A DNA stretch of 64,000 bases from Metopolophium dirhodum (Eukaryota > Arthropoda > Insecta > Hemiptera > Aphididae). Made by a program: the position numbers and the translations under genes. Below the pieces are notes generated by a model that saw only the letters and a list, made by a program, of their open reading frames with translations, was not told the DNA's origin and did no database searches. The stretch is taken from NCBI RefSeq assembly GCF_019925205.1, contig NC_083567.1, positions 7,812,001-7,876,000 on the forward strand, read 5' to 3'. Positions 1-14,224 of the stretch are shown piece after piece; positions within the stretch are counted from its first letter, which is position 1; each line of letters starts with the position of its first letter.

Positions 1-388
1 CGCGCTCTGTGGCCGCGGCTGTGCCCCTCTTGTCGCTTACTCGCTCGCTCGTGACTCATTGCTGCGGCTGCCGGTTGCGCGCGCGATGTGTGACCGGTTG
101 GCCGCTCTGGACGGCCTCGTGCCGCCCGCCGTGATGGCCTGCAGGTCAACGCCGTCGTCCCCTAACGCGTATCGGGCCGTCATCCAACTGCAGCAACTGG
201 AGAAGACCGCGTCCGTGCCAGACCTGCAGCAGAAGAGGCATCATCACGGCGACGGGCCCGCGGCCGATCATCAAGCCGCTCCGGCGTCCGCGTGTCCAGA
301 CTCCAAATCCGACGGCTGTCTGACCGAGACCGGACGACGGGCGCCTGTCACCAGCCTGAGCGGCACTTTTCTCACGCCTCCCTGCAAG
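1..388 (+). CDS. GC-rich first (in-window) coding exon of the FAM107 gene, partial at left edge
   Basis: The frame is open from the first base to an AAG/gtaagc donor after 388, with in-frame ATGs at 86 and 134. It encodes a low-complexity, Ser/Pro/His-rich segment, including SPNAYRAVIQLQQLEKTASV, that matches no domain I recognise. The block is GC-rich with many CpGs, in sharp contrast to the AT-rich sequence from base 400 onward, as expected for a promoter-proximal insect exon. It could also be a coding exon whose acceptor lies outside the window. Confidence is moderate that it is translated, given the long open frame, biased composition and good donor. Confidence 0.6.
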
Positions 389-3300
389 GTAAGCCGCGCC
401 TTTATTTCGTAATATAATATAATCTGCGGTATCGTGACTATAGAACTTTTTAAGGACGGCGTCACCATAAAATAATATAGTATGGTATACGTGATACGTC
501 TACACTAAATTTATACTGTGATTTGCAGAAAAAATAGTGAAATTATAATTATTAATTAAATTTAAATATAATATTTTTAATTTAAATGTTTGAACCTATA
601 CCTATAGGTATTTTTATAGGCATTAAATAGTAGCACCCTGTGAATTTTTAAAACTCTGTGCCTACGCGTTATATTACAATAATACATAATAATATACTGT
701 AATATAGTATAATAATAACAATGGGTGTACGATGTGTCGATGTATGGTAAATGGGGACGTGTCATAATATTATTATCGCTACGTCTCGGGGTGTCATCTC
801 TGAATCCCTCCCGCAACTTAATCTTGTATAATAATTAATAGCTCACTGCGAATTGGGTTATTATTGTTATTATATGCCTCCAACGATTTCCGTCGATTAT
901 TTAGCGCCTCGCAGTTCGCACTATGATATAAATTATAATTAAGTATGTCTAAACGTATTAATATATAATTGTAAATATAGGAACAATAGGTAATATTATT
1001 GCGGTTTATTGCGGTCATAGATAATGTTATATAATATTATATTATTTACAAATTTACTAACATAATGTCATGGTTTGATTTTCATGCACATGGAAAAATC
1101 CGCTGCTTTTATGTGGTGTTTAAACGCTCTTATTAGTCGTAAAGTTCTAGTAGTCTTTCCCGGAAAGTTATGGTGTTATAACATGTTTACTGTGAATAAT
1201 ATGCGTTATATACATAATGGGTACAAATATAGATTAAGATTTATAATTTTTAATATATAAATAAGTATTAATTATACAATATGTAAAGCAGGGAAAATGT
1301 TTATTTACGCGAAATAAAAGTATAGTTTTTACATATTTAGATATCATAACGTTATAAATTATAATATTATAATATTATATACTAGCCCATTAATTCATAG
1401 AATTATATATAGGTACTTAAATACTTTCCTTTTAATCACGAATTTATTGTTATACAACGAGGATAGTGTTCCCTAACTTATTTATTTATACATATAGATA
1501 AGTTGTTTGTTTCTTAAAATGCTAATAGGCACATTAATATTTATGATACAATTTTTTTTAATTACGTGCGTAGATAAATTAAAAAATACCTAACTAATAC
1601 GCCTAATCAGTAATCATAAATTATTACTTATTCCTATTTTAATTTACGTAATTGTACATATAATATCCTCCGTGGCTCCGTATTCATTATTTAATACTTG
1701 TATATTTATAAAGGTTATAATTTTTACCATCAAATTTCGAGATATGGCGATATAATATAGTATCAACCTAATTACCTATAGTTGTATACTTGTATGACTA
1801 TTGTATGAACTATGAAGAAATAAGTATTCAGTATGATTGTGTGTGAACTAATTATTATAGAATCTACGATTTTTACAATATTCCTTCAAACATTAAATAA
1901 AAATAAGTAATTTTAAAGCATCTGTAAAAGTGTCCGATACTAAAAATAAATCTATTATGTATAGATATTATTATATAAATAAAGTTGTATTTATTTTTGG
2001 TAATATTGAGGGCGAATATATCTTAATAGTTATTCTTAATTTTCTCAAATAATAAAATATAGTATCTACTAGTCTATAAGTACTTATGTTTATGCTTCCA
2101 CTAGTTTAGAGAACACTTTTATTTTACCATTACCACTCCATTTATTCTTAATTAAAAAGTCAACCTTTATAATTAAATAAAACAAATTATAATTTTAGAT
2201 TTTAGCCTTTTTTTCTAAATTTTGCATATGACAATATAATAAAATACATTATATATAGAAATATGTACCTATGTCCTATAGAAATGTAAAAGATATAAAT
2301 GAAAAAATACAGGTTATTATTAATATAATTTCTCAACAAATCCAATAAAATAAAAAAATAAATTTTTTTTTTGCTATAACTTCACTTTGAACACAATTTA
2401 ACCTCTAAAGACGGCACCCCTTAGATGGACTCAAAATTTGGCGTCCCGGAAATTGCCCTGCGTCGCCCCCCCCCCCTAAATATGCCACTGATTATTATAT
2501 TAACAAATAGTGTATATTGTAGGTATAATAAACTGCATGCCTTTTTTTCCGTTCAAAAAGACAAGAAACGGGTAGTAACAGTTTAGCACAATTTATACTG
2601 CCACCAGGTTCCTATAAGCTGCATACCTACCCCAAAGACTAACGTCACATACACATTACATACGTATACATAATTTACAATACATTTATTTATATGTTAA
2701 ACATTTATTTTTACTTACCTTTGTATGTATAGGTATTTATACCTACTAACTACAAATATTTGAACTATTTCATGGTTATCGTATATGGCATGTTGGCATA
2801 TTGACATACTTTTAGTTATATTTATTTAATTTTAACATTATTTTTCGATATTATGGACATATTTATGATATCGGCATTCAGCAGTAACTCGATTATATTC
2901 TTTTGACAACCGTTTGAAATTGATTAGTTTTGGCAGAAAGAATTATTTTATACAAAATGTAACATTTTAATATAATTGATAAATACGCAGACGAAGTTAA
3001 TGGTTTGATGTTTTATTTTATTATATTGGAGTGTTTAATTTCCTTTTAATGAATCATTGATGATTGTAAAAGTATTTCAAATGTTATTGTATATGCTATA
3101 TATTGGTATACTAGTATAATAGCATGGCTATAACTCGTCAGTGATTGATGATTATAATAAGGCCAAGGAACTTGTGTATTACATTTATGCACTATATATG
3201 TGGTAGGTATACCCACGTGAATGCTAACATTTCTTTATACACAGTATAAACCTTTTAAAAAATATAAATAGATTTTTTAATGAAAATAAAGATAAACAAT

Positions 3301-6300
3301 TTAGATATAGATATACTTAATATTAATTTAATGGATGATTAAAAAAAATCTGTACGGTTATTATACCTAAATTAAAATATTAGGCCATCAATAATGATTA
3401 GTTACAGTTGATATGGCTGCAGGTTTTTGTAACACTATATGTTAGGTCTAAATAAAATATAAACCATACCTACAATTATACTGCCATATTGGTTTAATCA
3501 AAAAATTATATTTTTTAAATATTGCAGAAACCTAATTGAATAATACTTTTAATGTTTTCAAAGAACAGCGAATCTATAATTGTATATATTTTTAATTGTT
3601 TTATCAATATTATAGGTATTATATTTATGTTACGGGCCAAGTAAGAAATCACGGGCAATCATGTAAAAAATGTCTGATTTTAGTGGTCAAAATAGGAAAA
3701 AGTATACATTGTCTAGACATTGTGCATAATAACCAAATCAAGGGGGTGGGGTGGCTATACCTAATATTATTATTCATAAGAACGATGGATCATTAATTGA
3801 CCATTTTACGACTGTTAAAGTTAACAGTGAAAACTAACCATACCCTCCCCCACAGTAACAGGCCAAATTACCTCAGTTATCGAAACCTTGAATAAATAAA
3901 AAATAAAAATAATACTGTGCCGCATATATATCCGTTCTTTTGTTAGTAATAATTTGATTCAATTCATATTGCCCAAAGGATTCTGGACAGAGTATCCTAA
4001 GTCCTAACCTTACTATATTCCCGAGCGTTATAGAAAATATTGGGTTTTCAATTTACCATTTTCACATAGTCCACACCCATCAACAATGTCCGAACTTCCT
4101 AACCATTTTTTCGTTTTATTTATATTAAAATATATAGAGTACCATACAGGCTACAATATACACTATATATTATCTATATTTATAGTTTATACACAAAATA
4201 TAGGTATACATAGTCAGTTAACAATACTTTTATATTTCTTTCTTTTGTTTATTTTATTAAAATATGAATTGTTAAAATAATTAATTATTGTACCTATATA
4301 TTATACTCTTGAACCTTGGTTTTTGGAACAACATTAACTATCTTCTAAAAATACCTTTTACAATAATAGTACGGCAATGACTTTTTTGGTCATAGTATAA
4401 ATAAAAGGAGTTAATGGTATAAATATTTATCTGATAATTTGTGTATCTGCCTTCAGTCAAAAATTATGACCGCAATAATTGATTTTATTTAACAGGAAAT
4501 TCCAATGATTGGGGTTTGCTTAGATTGAATTGTATACATTAAAATCGTTAACGGTATAATATAATGTATAATTTATATATATACTGTATTAGTGTATATA
4601 GAGTTATAGCATATGAAATAAACAAGAAATTCAATTTATTTAAAGGTACTTTTTTATAAGATAAAATATCTGAATAATGAATAATGCATAATATGCTTTT
4701 TTATTAGTTTCCTATTCATAAATAAACAATTGCATTTTATAATTTATAAATCATATAAATTCTTACTAAAGACTAATATTTATTTTCCAATATTAACAAT
4801 TATATATAACCGTTATATTATGAAGTTAAAACTAGACGAATTCGCATCATATGTTCTCTACATGAAAAATGTATCTACCACAGAATACATGAAATCTATT
4901 TCATCTATTCTGTGTATCTACCGCAACCGTTTGTTGGCGTTGCATGTTATCTGCATTTTTTTTCTCTCTCTGACTTACGAGCAATATAACAAATTTTATG
5001 TTCACAATAATGATAATAATCATAATAATTTCTAAAATTAGAGTGAAATTACCTCTTATAAAATTTAAAGGTAAGATTATTATCTAGGGCATAACATAAG
5101 CTTTTTCTTATATTTTAATTTTAAAGCAAGTTATGAGTATTTTAAAATTGAAAATTGTTTGTACAACTTAAAATATTCATACCCTAGATTCTAATTTTTA
5201 TAAGAAGTCAATTCACCCTAATTTTTAAGTTAAAAATGTTTAGCTTAACGTGATCTGCTGAGCGTACAATTTGCTATGTTATGCATTTGGAAGACATAGA
5301 TAACGTATGCAGGTGTGGCGCCCTCTTAAAAAATCGAGTTTTTTATTTATATTAACTTGTATTACTGAATAAAGGGTAGTGGGTACAATTTAAATTTTAT
5401 ATTCAAACTTAAAACAAATTTCACCGAATTTAAAGCATAAAAAATCATCAAGTACCTATGTATACTTATACCTATTACAGGTAATCACACTCTTATAGGT
5501 GTCGTCTACTGTCGAGTGTATACTTCGTCATTGAGTAGGTCACTGTTAACATAATTATACTCTGTAACGAGGTCTGTAATAGATGTGTTAAATTTGAATT
5601 CAATGATAAATTATTGTATACGAAGAAAAATGATTCAGGGTGAAGACTATCAAGTTATGGTAACCTATTATTAGAATAATATTAAAATGTTAAAATGTTA
5701 GCAAATTTTCCTATTTTTTTTATGCAATTCTCAATTATTTTAAAAAGTACTGGAAAATTCAAACTTTTTACCGCTAAAGTGCAAACTATATCAATTTTTC
5801 TACCAGAAACTACCCCTAAAGTTAAAAATCTAATAATTTTTTCTTCTATAAAAAATGTCTTCAGACTTAAAAATAAAAACACATCATTATAAAATAAATA
5901 CATTCATCGCTCTACTCAGAATCTAAAATATTCACTATTCGGAGTGAAGTTTAAATTAAATTATCAACTAACTTAATCTAAAATGTATAAGCTAAAACGA
6001 AACCCTTGAACAGCTTGAACTATACATGGTTTATATTATTAGATTATTATTAAAGCTGTATGCCTGTGTCCCAGTTAAAACAAAGGCATAAAAAAAATGA
6101 CCAACACCAAATAAATGTCATAACAAAATGATCTTATTTAAAACTAAATATAATGCTTCTACGGATAATTTATTTGATATTTAAAAAGTACTATAAACTT
6201 GTATTTTCTATATAAAAATAATTAGACTTCTAGGTTAAATTATAGTGTGGTTTGCAGTACTCTGTTTTAATAGTGGTTAAAGAATTATTTTTACTAAACA

Positions 6301-9300
6301 TTTAATTTAATAGTCAAAAATAAAAATTACACCATTATATAACTAATGTTTAGAAAATTATTATATTTTACAATTATTTGATATTTTGTGTATATACTTA
6401 TAAATGAATCAAATATGTACATTTTTTTATTGAAATATAATTGTAGTGATTCAGTATTCACAATAATTATTTGTTTTTATATTTCTATATTAGCTACTTA
6501 CAGGAAACAATAATTTAAAAAGAAAATAGTTTTGTCGGAAATAAAAATCAAACCTTTTTTAATGTAGGAGAAAATGAATATAATTTTCTCGACGAGTGCA
6601 CTCCGATTATTAATTGTGTTGTTACTTGTTATTATTCATTGTGATTTCTATTGAAATAAACAAACTAATATTATTTACAAATAATGAGCTTACTACTAAG
6701 CCTAGTCCTTAGTGTAATGTTTCATTTTTAATCTGTTTATTAAAGTGATTAATACAAAATTATACTATGATACATTTTTTTAGTTAGCTTTGACCCTTTG
6801 CCACTGCAGCTGGGGGCTATATATTTTCATAATTTGCATTGTATACAAAATAATTTTATTTTTAAATATACAATGATTATGTTCAGAATAACTCTTAAAT
6901 TTAAAATCGAATTTAATTTAATTTTTAAAATAATAATTAATAAAATATAATATTGTAGTCGCAACCAAATATTTGTTAATGTCTTATAATTTCTTCATAT
7001 TGTAATTTTTTTTATAATAATGCAAATTTAATTGATTATTTGTTGTTTATAATTTATAACTTATATAATATCTATTATTCATTAAATAATGTATTAGATA
7101 AAAAAAATATGTAATTTAGAATATTTACTGTTTTTTTTTGTAAGAAATAAATATAATAATAAAAATTATTATTATTAATTTTGTCTAAAAACGCTGATCA
7201 TAAAATTTTTGACTCAAACCAATGTACCCAGTTGAATATATTGTCCTTAATATTCCTATAATAATTGATACAATAATTTGTGTATAGTTAAGATTGTGAG
7301 CGGAATAATTATTGTTTTGGTTTTACAATTGTGTGTGTTTTTTCTTCTGTGTCTGATGTCATATTTTAAGTGCAATAAAATGTATTTCAATCTTCAACTT
7401 TGAGTATGATTTCTAGTAGCAAATCGTATTTATTTGTAATCGAGGAAAAATCATCAAATTTTTTATAATTATCAAAATAATCGGGAAAATTAAAAAAAAA
7501 ATGAAATATACGAAAAAAATGGAAATTTGTACTCAATAACCTAAGCGATTTGGTTTACTTATTGATACATCATACATATTTTATTTGAAATGTTTGCATT
7601 TTTGTAGTTATTTTTCGATTTATATTAATGAGAGTCTTGTTTCTAAAGAAAGTCTCTAAAAATGTAATGTGTACATCGTTCATAAAACATTCTGTTTTCC
7701 TTAAAGTGTATAAATAAATATTGAAAATACATACCTAATTAATTTTTTTTTAATTGTGAAGTTCAATTTTTTATATGATTTGTCAAAAGCACGTTTTTAT
7801 AGTTGTTAAAATTATTTATAGTTGACAATTTACGATTTATCTTCAAACGATTTTTGTTATTCTGTTGTTATTACTTATTTAAAATGTATTAACATCGTAG
7901 AAACTTGAAACATTCCACTATTTTTAAATTGCTTTAATTTTTCATTTAATCTTTATACTATATATACATGATGCGATTTTCAACATATTTAGACTAGTCT
8001 TATATTTATATATCGAACCTAGTCACACCGTTCTGTATGGAAGTTCGGTATTGACTTATAAGTTAATTACATTAATAATAGATGTATTGAGCAAAAAATA
8101 GTCCAACCTAATTACAGTCAGACTATATTCGACTTCAAATAACCAAATAATCCAAATTGTCGGGTCAAAATTCGGATGGACTATCGCGGTCACATTTATT
8201 CCAAATGTATCATGTAAATGTATATAATTACCAATACATTTTACTATTTTAGACATATTTCAATATTTGTATACTAAAATAGAAAAACAAATTACTGATA
8301 GTAATATAAATAAATTATAAAATATCTTTCGAAATTGAGGCTAAATATACTGTCTTCGCTCAAAATAATTGTTTTTCATGTAGGTAAGGTATAAGTATAA
8401 ATGCATAGTGAATAATCTTTAAACTCAAATTTTATCACTTCCAAATTTCAATATCCATTTCAGTATGCAGGCTATTTTAATGACGAGGTACAGTGGCGTG
8501 TAACATAGGGTCCTAGTGTTGCTCAAGCAACACCTTAAATATGGGTGGGTGGGTATTGATAGAAGAAAAATATGAAATTTTATAGGTCGGTATAACAGAG
8601 TTATGAGGGGTAGGTCACCTAAAATTATTTGAGCAACAGCAATTTTTTTATGATACATGCTACTGACGAGGTACACCAAAATCCTACTTTACAGCAGAGA
8701 ACTTTCCCGATTGTTATTTTTATAAGGTACTGTTATCAGTTATCACTTATCACTTATTATCACTAAATGATTAATTATTGAGTGTACCTTTATGTTTTTC
8801 AAATTATTGAAATTATCAATATTAATATCTCGGTTACAAATTGTCTTCATGACTTATTTATTAATTATTAATACCTACACTTATTTTTATCTAGTTATTT
8901 ATACAGTCACTAAATGACGTCTATAGAATCCAAAACCAATAACGATTTATTATATCAGTTTTTTTTTAAATTGCAATAATAATTTAAAACCATATTTCAT
9001 TTTCAAAATAATTACAATTATAAACATTACCTAGCTATATTTATGGTTATTTGAAAAATAAATGAAAGGTTAATTTTGCATTTATTTACGATACTACATG
9101 CTACATTATCACGAGTTACTAATGCTGCAAATGTGTGGAACTGTGGAGAATGGAGATCGATCTTTTTGTGGGACGTGGGTGGTATTAAATGTTGTTGAAT
9201 TCGTATAAAATTCTTTGATGATTCAAAAACAGCCCTTCTGGGTTAAATGAAACGGATTCAGATAGATTTGTATTTTTGTTGAACCACAAAAACAACGTCA

Positions 9301-12300
9301 AAGCCCGATAATATAATTATTATAGCATAAAGTACTATGATAAAAAAATCGAAAAAATAAAACATAATAATATTATGTAATATAATTAGCGTTCGTCGAA
9401 CAAACAATATTTTCGCCAAAATCGCGGTCGGTATATAGACGCCTACCGTCTTCACGATTCGTCTTTATTAATATTAAACCAACAGTCATTGTACCCTGTG
9501 GGTAGTAGATGAGTAATGACGTAGCACATGCAGTGTCACATCTATAATAAAGTTCCGCGTACAGTGTACACAGTATTATTTTCGTTCTATAAACGAACGA
9601 AATCTTGACACGCCGCCGCTGTTGTGGGCGCGTCTGTGCGGCTCGACTTGGTGCACGCTCGGTACTGTCGAGGTCGCCGGCGTCGTCGGTGAGCGCCGAG
9701 CGGCGGCGTGGGAATTCGGCGAAAAGGGATGACTGACACACATAATAAAATAATGTTATATACATTATGTGAAAGAGTGGCGGGCGGGCGGGCGGGAGCG
9801 CGTTTCCTGGGCGCACCACTTGCCGTCCCTTTCAAGGTCGCCCCCACCGGCTGGTCTCCCGCCGCCGTCGCCGACCGCTCAACACCGACGCACGGATATT
9901 ATCGTCGCAGTTTCCCGCAAACGGTCGGCAGATGGCACAGTGATCGTTCAGTTCTCGTGTCGTCCGGTCGCGTACTGCCGTCCTGCTGCTCTCCGTCATC
10001 CACTCGGCGTCTCAGTCGTCGATCCCCCGTTTACCTCCTTTACCGAAGTGTGCATTCGCCGACGGCACGCATTCGACAAGTCACCGGACAGACGATTGCT
10101 CCACTCGCCGTAGCACCGACGTTCTCGTCGTTTCGAAATATCCCAATCGCTGCAGCCACCCCTCAAGTCCAGAGAAAACGGCGGTGAATTTGTACCCCCG
10201 GACCAACCACCGGCGTGATATTGTTATTGTTGTGATTATCCACGGACCAGTGTGCATAAACCGGTTTTCACTCGTTAAATAACAGAATTCCACGACGCAC
10301 ACCGCTCGCCACACTTGGGGGGCAGGTGTAATCACAACAATTCGTAAGTAAATATTATACGTCTATACAAAATAATTCCACGATATTAATATATCTTTAT
10401 GATGTACCTCTAAGGGCCCGTATTGCAATAGTTTAATCGGAGATCGACTATTGTAATACGGATTACGGGCCCTAAAAAACGTGTAGGTGTATCCTACTCC
10501 AAATATGTTGCCAAGTATTATTGTTGTTGTGAGACGGTGAAAAAAAAATTTCGAAAACTGTTATGACGACCGTTTCGATGTCGTGTAGATTATGATATTG
10601 CACACGGACGAATAAATAGTAAATACAATACCTTATCCGTCTGTAGTCCGTTTGATCTTATAACCTGTACCGCGTGGAAACAAGTGATGATCAGGAAAAC
10701 CGAATGTCCTTATGAGGTCTTACGTAATCGTTGGGATAATGAAAATAATAATCGTTATAGTGTTTAAAAATACATTTATTTCTAATCTAAATTCCTTGAA
10801 TTCCATACACCATAGTTCCGCAGTACCTATTATAGTCCCATAGTAATATTTCAAACTGTTTTTTTTATCTCAAACGTGAGTATTATTGTTTGTCGTCTTA
10901 TTATTGTCGTGACTCTGATGTACCTCTACCCACACGTATTATTGTTACATTAGAACACTTCAAAATATATAATATTTAATTGTTCGTAATCGAAATGACT
11001 AATGGGTGTTAATTGTTTTTACGACGTCGGCGGTTCATGGTGGCAAGGCTAGTGGGAATAATAGAGGTAGGTAGGTAATGAGCCTTTTTTTCCGCATGGT
11101 ATAAAATAACAAACATGTCTACCTATTTTCTTATTGTTTGAAATTTGAATAGCGCATTTTTAAATATTACAGTATGTAGAAATAGGTATCAACCTTTTCA
11201 TTTTCGACCTTTTAGAAAATTATTTGGTCTTCGTCCTTAAGTATTTGCAACAGTACCTACACTAAATTATTGCCGAAACAATTATGTGCCCTTTACTCCG
11301 TACGACATGTTTCGACTTCTTACACCACGATAACCTTTTTTTAATTGACCAACGATAATCATTATTATTACCACCCTATAGTCGTTATAGTATACTCTAA
11401 ATTCTAATAATAAAACACTATATTGTTATTTGTTATATAATATGTAGGGAGTATAATATGGCATTATGTCGCAGTGATCGTTTGGATAAGTTTTTTTTCA
11501 TGTCTCGGATATCATGGCATTTTATCTGCTAGTCGCTAGAACAATTATGTATCATATACTGCGGGAGCTTGTTTGTTTTTATATACGGTTCAAGTGATGT
11601 TTTATGTTTACTTATGTTGAAAACATGTGGGTGTGACTTCGATAATACACAGCAACCTTGAAAAACCTTTAAAATTGCATCGTAATAATTATGGGAAACA
11701 CATTTCAAAACGTATTTGCCATAGGAGTAAGTGAGTAACTACTCTCACGAGTCGCACGGGACCCGTGTACCAGCTAATTTTTATTCCTGTTTGGTTTATT
11801 GTGAACATTCAAAATTCCGTAATCAATGACATTTAAATGTAATTTTTTTATATTTAATTGATTATACTTCATTGGACATTACAACTTAATGTTTTATTTA
11901 TATTTACAACGTATTAGGAGATAGGTACTAGGTATACAGCAATCGCAATGGTAAGTTTTTTAAATGTCTATGATCATCCATTCATCATTAATATATTGTT
12001 CATTTTTCATACCTACTTATTACTGTGTAAAATCATTAAATTAGTTTTTAATTTGAATACTTTATTAAATAATTTTCATTTGGGTATCCGGTTAGATATT
12101 CGATACCATGATTTTCTGTCTTGTCCAACACATGCGCTACATAGGATTTTAGACGTGTTCTTTGTCAAACGTACCGATTGATATGGTGAAGCTATAAGAA
12201 TTTTGGAAACAGATATGCATTTGTCGTCAAGTCTAGGTACTTGAGATAAACTTTCTTACATTATTGATTTTTTGATTTTAACTTCTTCATTATATTTGAA

Positions 12301-14193
12301 ATATGACAATATTTTATTATACCTATCGATTTTAGGAATTTTGGGGGATGATATCAAATATGTAAGAAAGTCGATCTCAAGTAGTCTTAACGACAAATTC
12401 AAATCTGTTTTTAGAATTCTTATCGCTTATTCGCTTCATTAGATCAATAGGTACGTTTGGCAAAAAACACAGCGTCTAAAATCTATGTCGCGCATGTGTT
12501 ATAGAAAAAGACAGAACATCACAGTATCGAATCCCCCTAATGTAATTTAATAATATTGATATTATGTTGAAACGCCCATGTCAAAAATTTGATTTTCTAT
12601 TCTTTAAGTTATACATTTATACCTACTTTAGTTGTAATAATTTATAATTAAATTTTAGATATTGACACAAAAAAAAAAATACATAAGTATCCGATAAAAC
12701 GAGTTTTTTTAAATTAAATTAAGTAGGTTTCTACAATCTACAGTGTATATACACTATAATTTTGTTTTTTAGAAATCTGAGTTATTAACTATTAACTCTA
12801 ATATGTATTCAATATAGATTTAATGTTATTACTTATTAGTTTATTACACCTGTCACTTAGTAGGATCTGTGGGATGGATGTATTATGTATCAGGTATCTA
12901 ATAATTCTAAAAAATATTTTTATTTATATCATTTTTACAAGTATTGTTATACATAATATTACTTGTATATCATTATTCATTATTTATCCCTATTTATTAT
13001 CGTTTCAAACAAGCCGGTAAAATGGTTAAGTATTGCCGGTAGCCGGTTACGTATTAAATCAGATAAAACCATTTTTTTACCTCTTGAAATGAACACATTT
13101 TTACCCTTTTTTTCAACATAACATCTCCATTGACCATTAATACGTAGGTATATTACTTTATGTATTGGTGTATGAGCATTATGATTGGCCGTTGTACATT
13201 TTATGGAAGCTGTCTGAATCGTTTGGCGTTTTTTTGTTATATATAGATGTATTTAATCTACGTAATACACTTAAAATATTAGATCATATTTGTAAAATTT
13301 GGCAACAAGAAACAAAATTGAAAAAAATTAAATTAATTCAATGTACAGAATCGTATGATGAAAAAGGTGATACCTATAAGCACCGAACCGCAATCGTATC
13401 CTACCCAAACCCAAATAATTATGGTTGTATTGTCTTGTATTATATTAATCTCGATATTAATATACTTTTTCATACGAAATATATACCTATATATTATGGT
13501 AGTATTGGTAGTATATCAGTCGTGTTACATAATACTATTAAACGTGCGTGGTAAAAAATAAGTGTCATCTGACCATTTTTTAATAATAAATAATTTAGTT
13601 ACATATTTAGAAGTATATTGCAAGCGAGATTGCAAGTGATTATGAATGTATATACGATCGTTATCTAATCTTCGTGAGTAGTAAATAATTCGCTGCATAT
13701 GCACGAACATAATATTATATTATTATTATAATTTTAATATCCGGTTTTTCTCCCCTACTACATTACTGTTACTTTTGTTATTGAACTTATCACTACAGGC
13801 AACGGATGTTATGGTTTTTTCCCCTTCATCACGTGTGATTTTGTTTAGAACTAGATGCGTAAAAAAACTTCAATCTGTAATGAAACGGGTTTCAGACAAT
13901 AAAAAGTGTTTTAGTCTTGCGTATATGGAGTTTGCCCCTCTTCTATTTTTTTATTCACTATTTACAATTTAATCTCTTGCCCTGAATGGTATACGCGTTA
14001 AAACCCGGATGGACCGGTACTATCAAATAACGTTCAACTGACAACTTTCAAATATTAAATTTGTATAATATATTATAATATGTTAAAAGAAATTATCTCT
14101 TACATTACCTAATCAATATCATACTATATTGTATCTGCAACACTCTTAATTTAATAATGTCATTAATTGTCAATATAAAATTGTATGTATTTT

Positions 14194-14224
<31 letters not shown>

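Larger units (their letters stand above)
389..9589 (+). other. Long AT-rich intronic stretch with repeat remnants
   Basis: This is the first part of the FAM107 intron. No credible exon was recognised; the ORFs here are short, AT-rich and unlike any family. It holds a dispersed repeat copy (2091-2490), a truncated piggyBac-like foldback (5032-5325), an inverted fragment of another repeat family (about 5560-5935) and a hAT-like MITE (8491-8665), all listed separately. The remainder is plain AT-rich sequence. Confidence 0.7.

Noticed and set aside
5682..5903. Overlapping 65- and 73-codon ORFs on opposite strands
   Set aside because: They lie in a dispersed repeat fragment and have no recognisable motif.
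9373..10187. Several overlapping ORFs (up to 159 codons) on both strands in the GC-rich block
   Set aside because: They contradict one another, look like translations of CpG-rich noncoding DNA (Arg/Pro/Ala-rich), and the block ends in a splice donor that fits a 5' UTR exon better.
13165..13554. 129-codon open frame on the plus strand
   Set aside because: It begins at TTG, has no splice-linked neighbours, AT-driven amino acid content and no recognisable domain.
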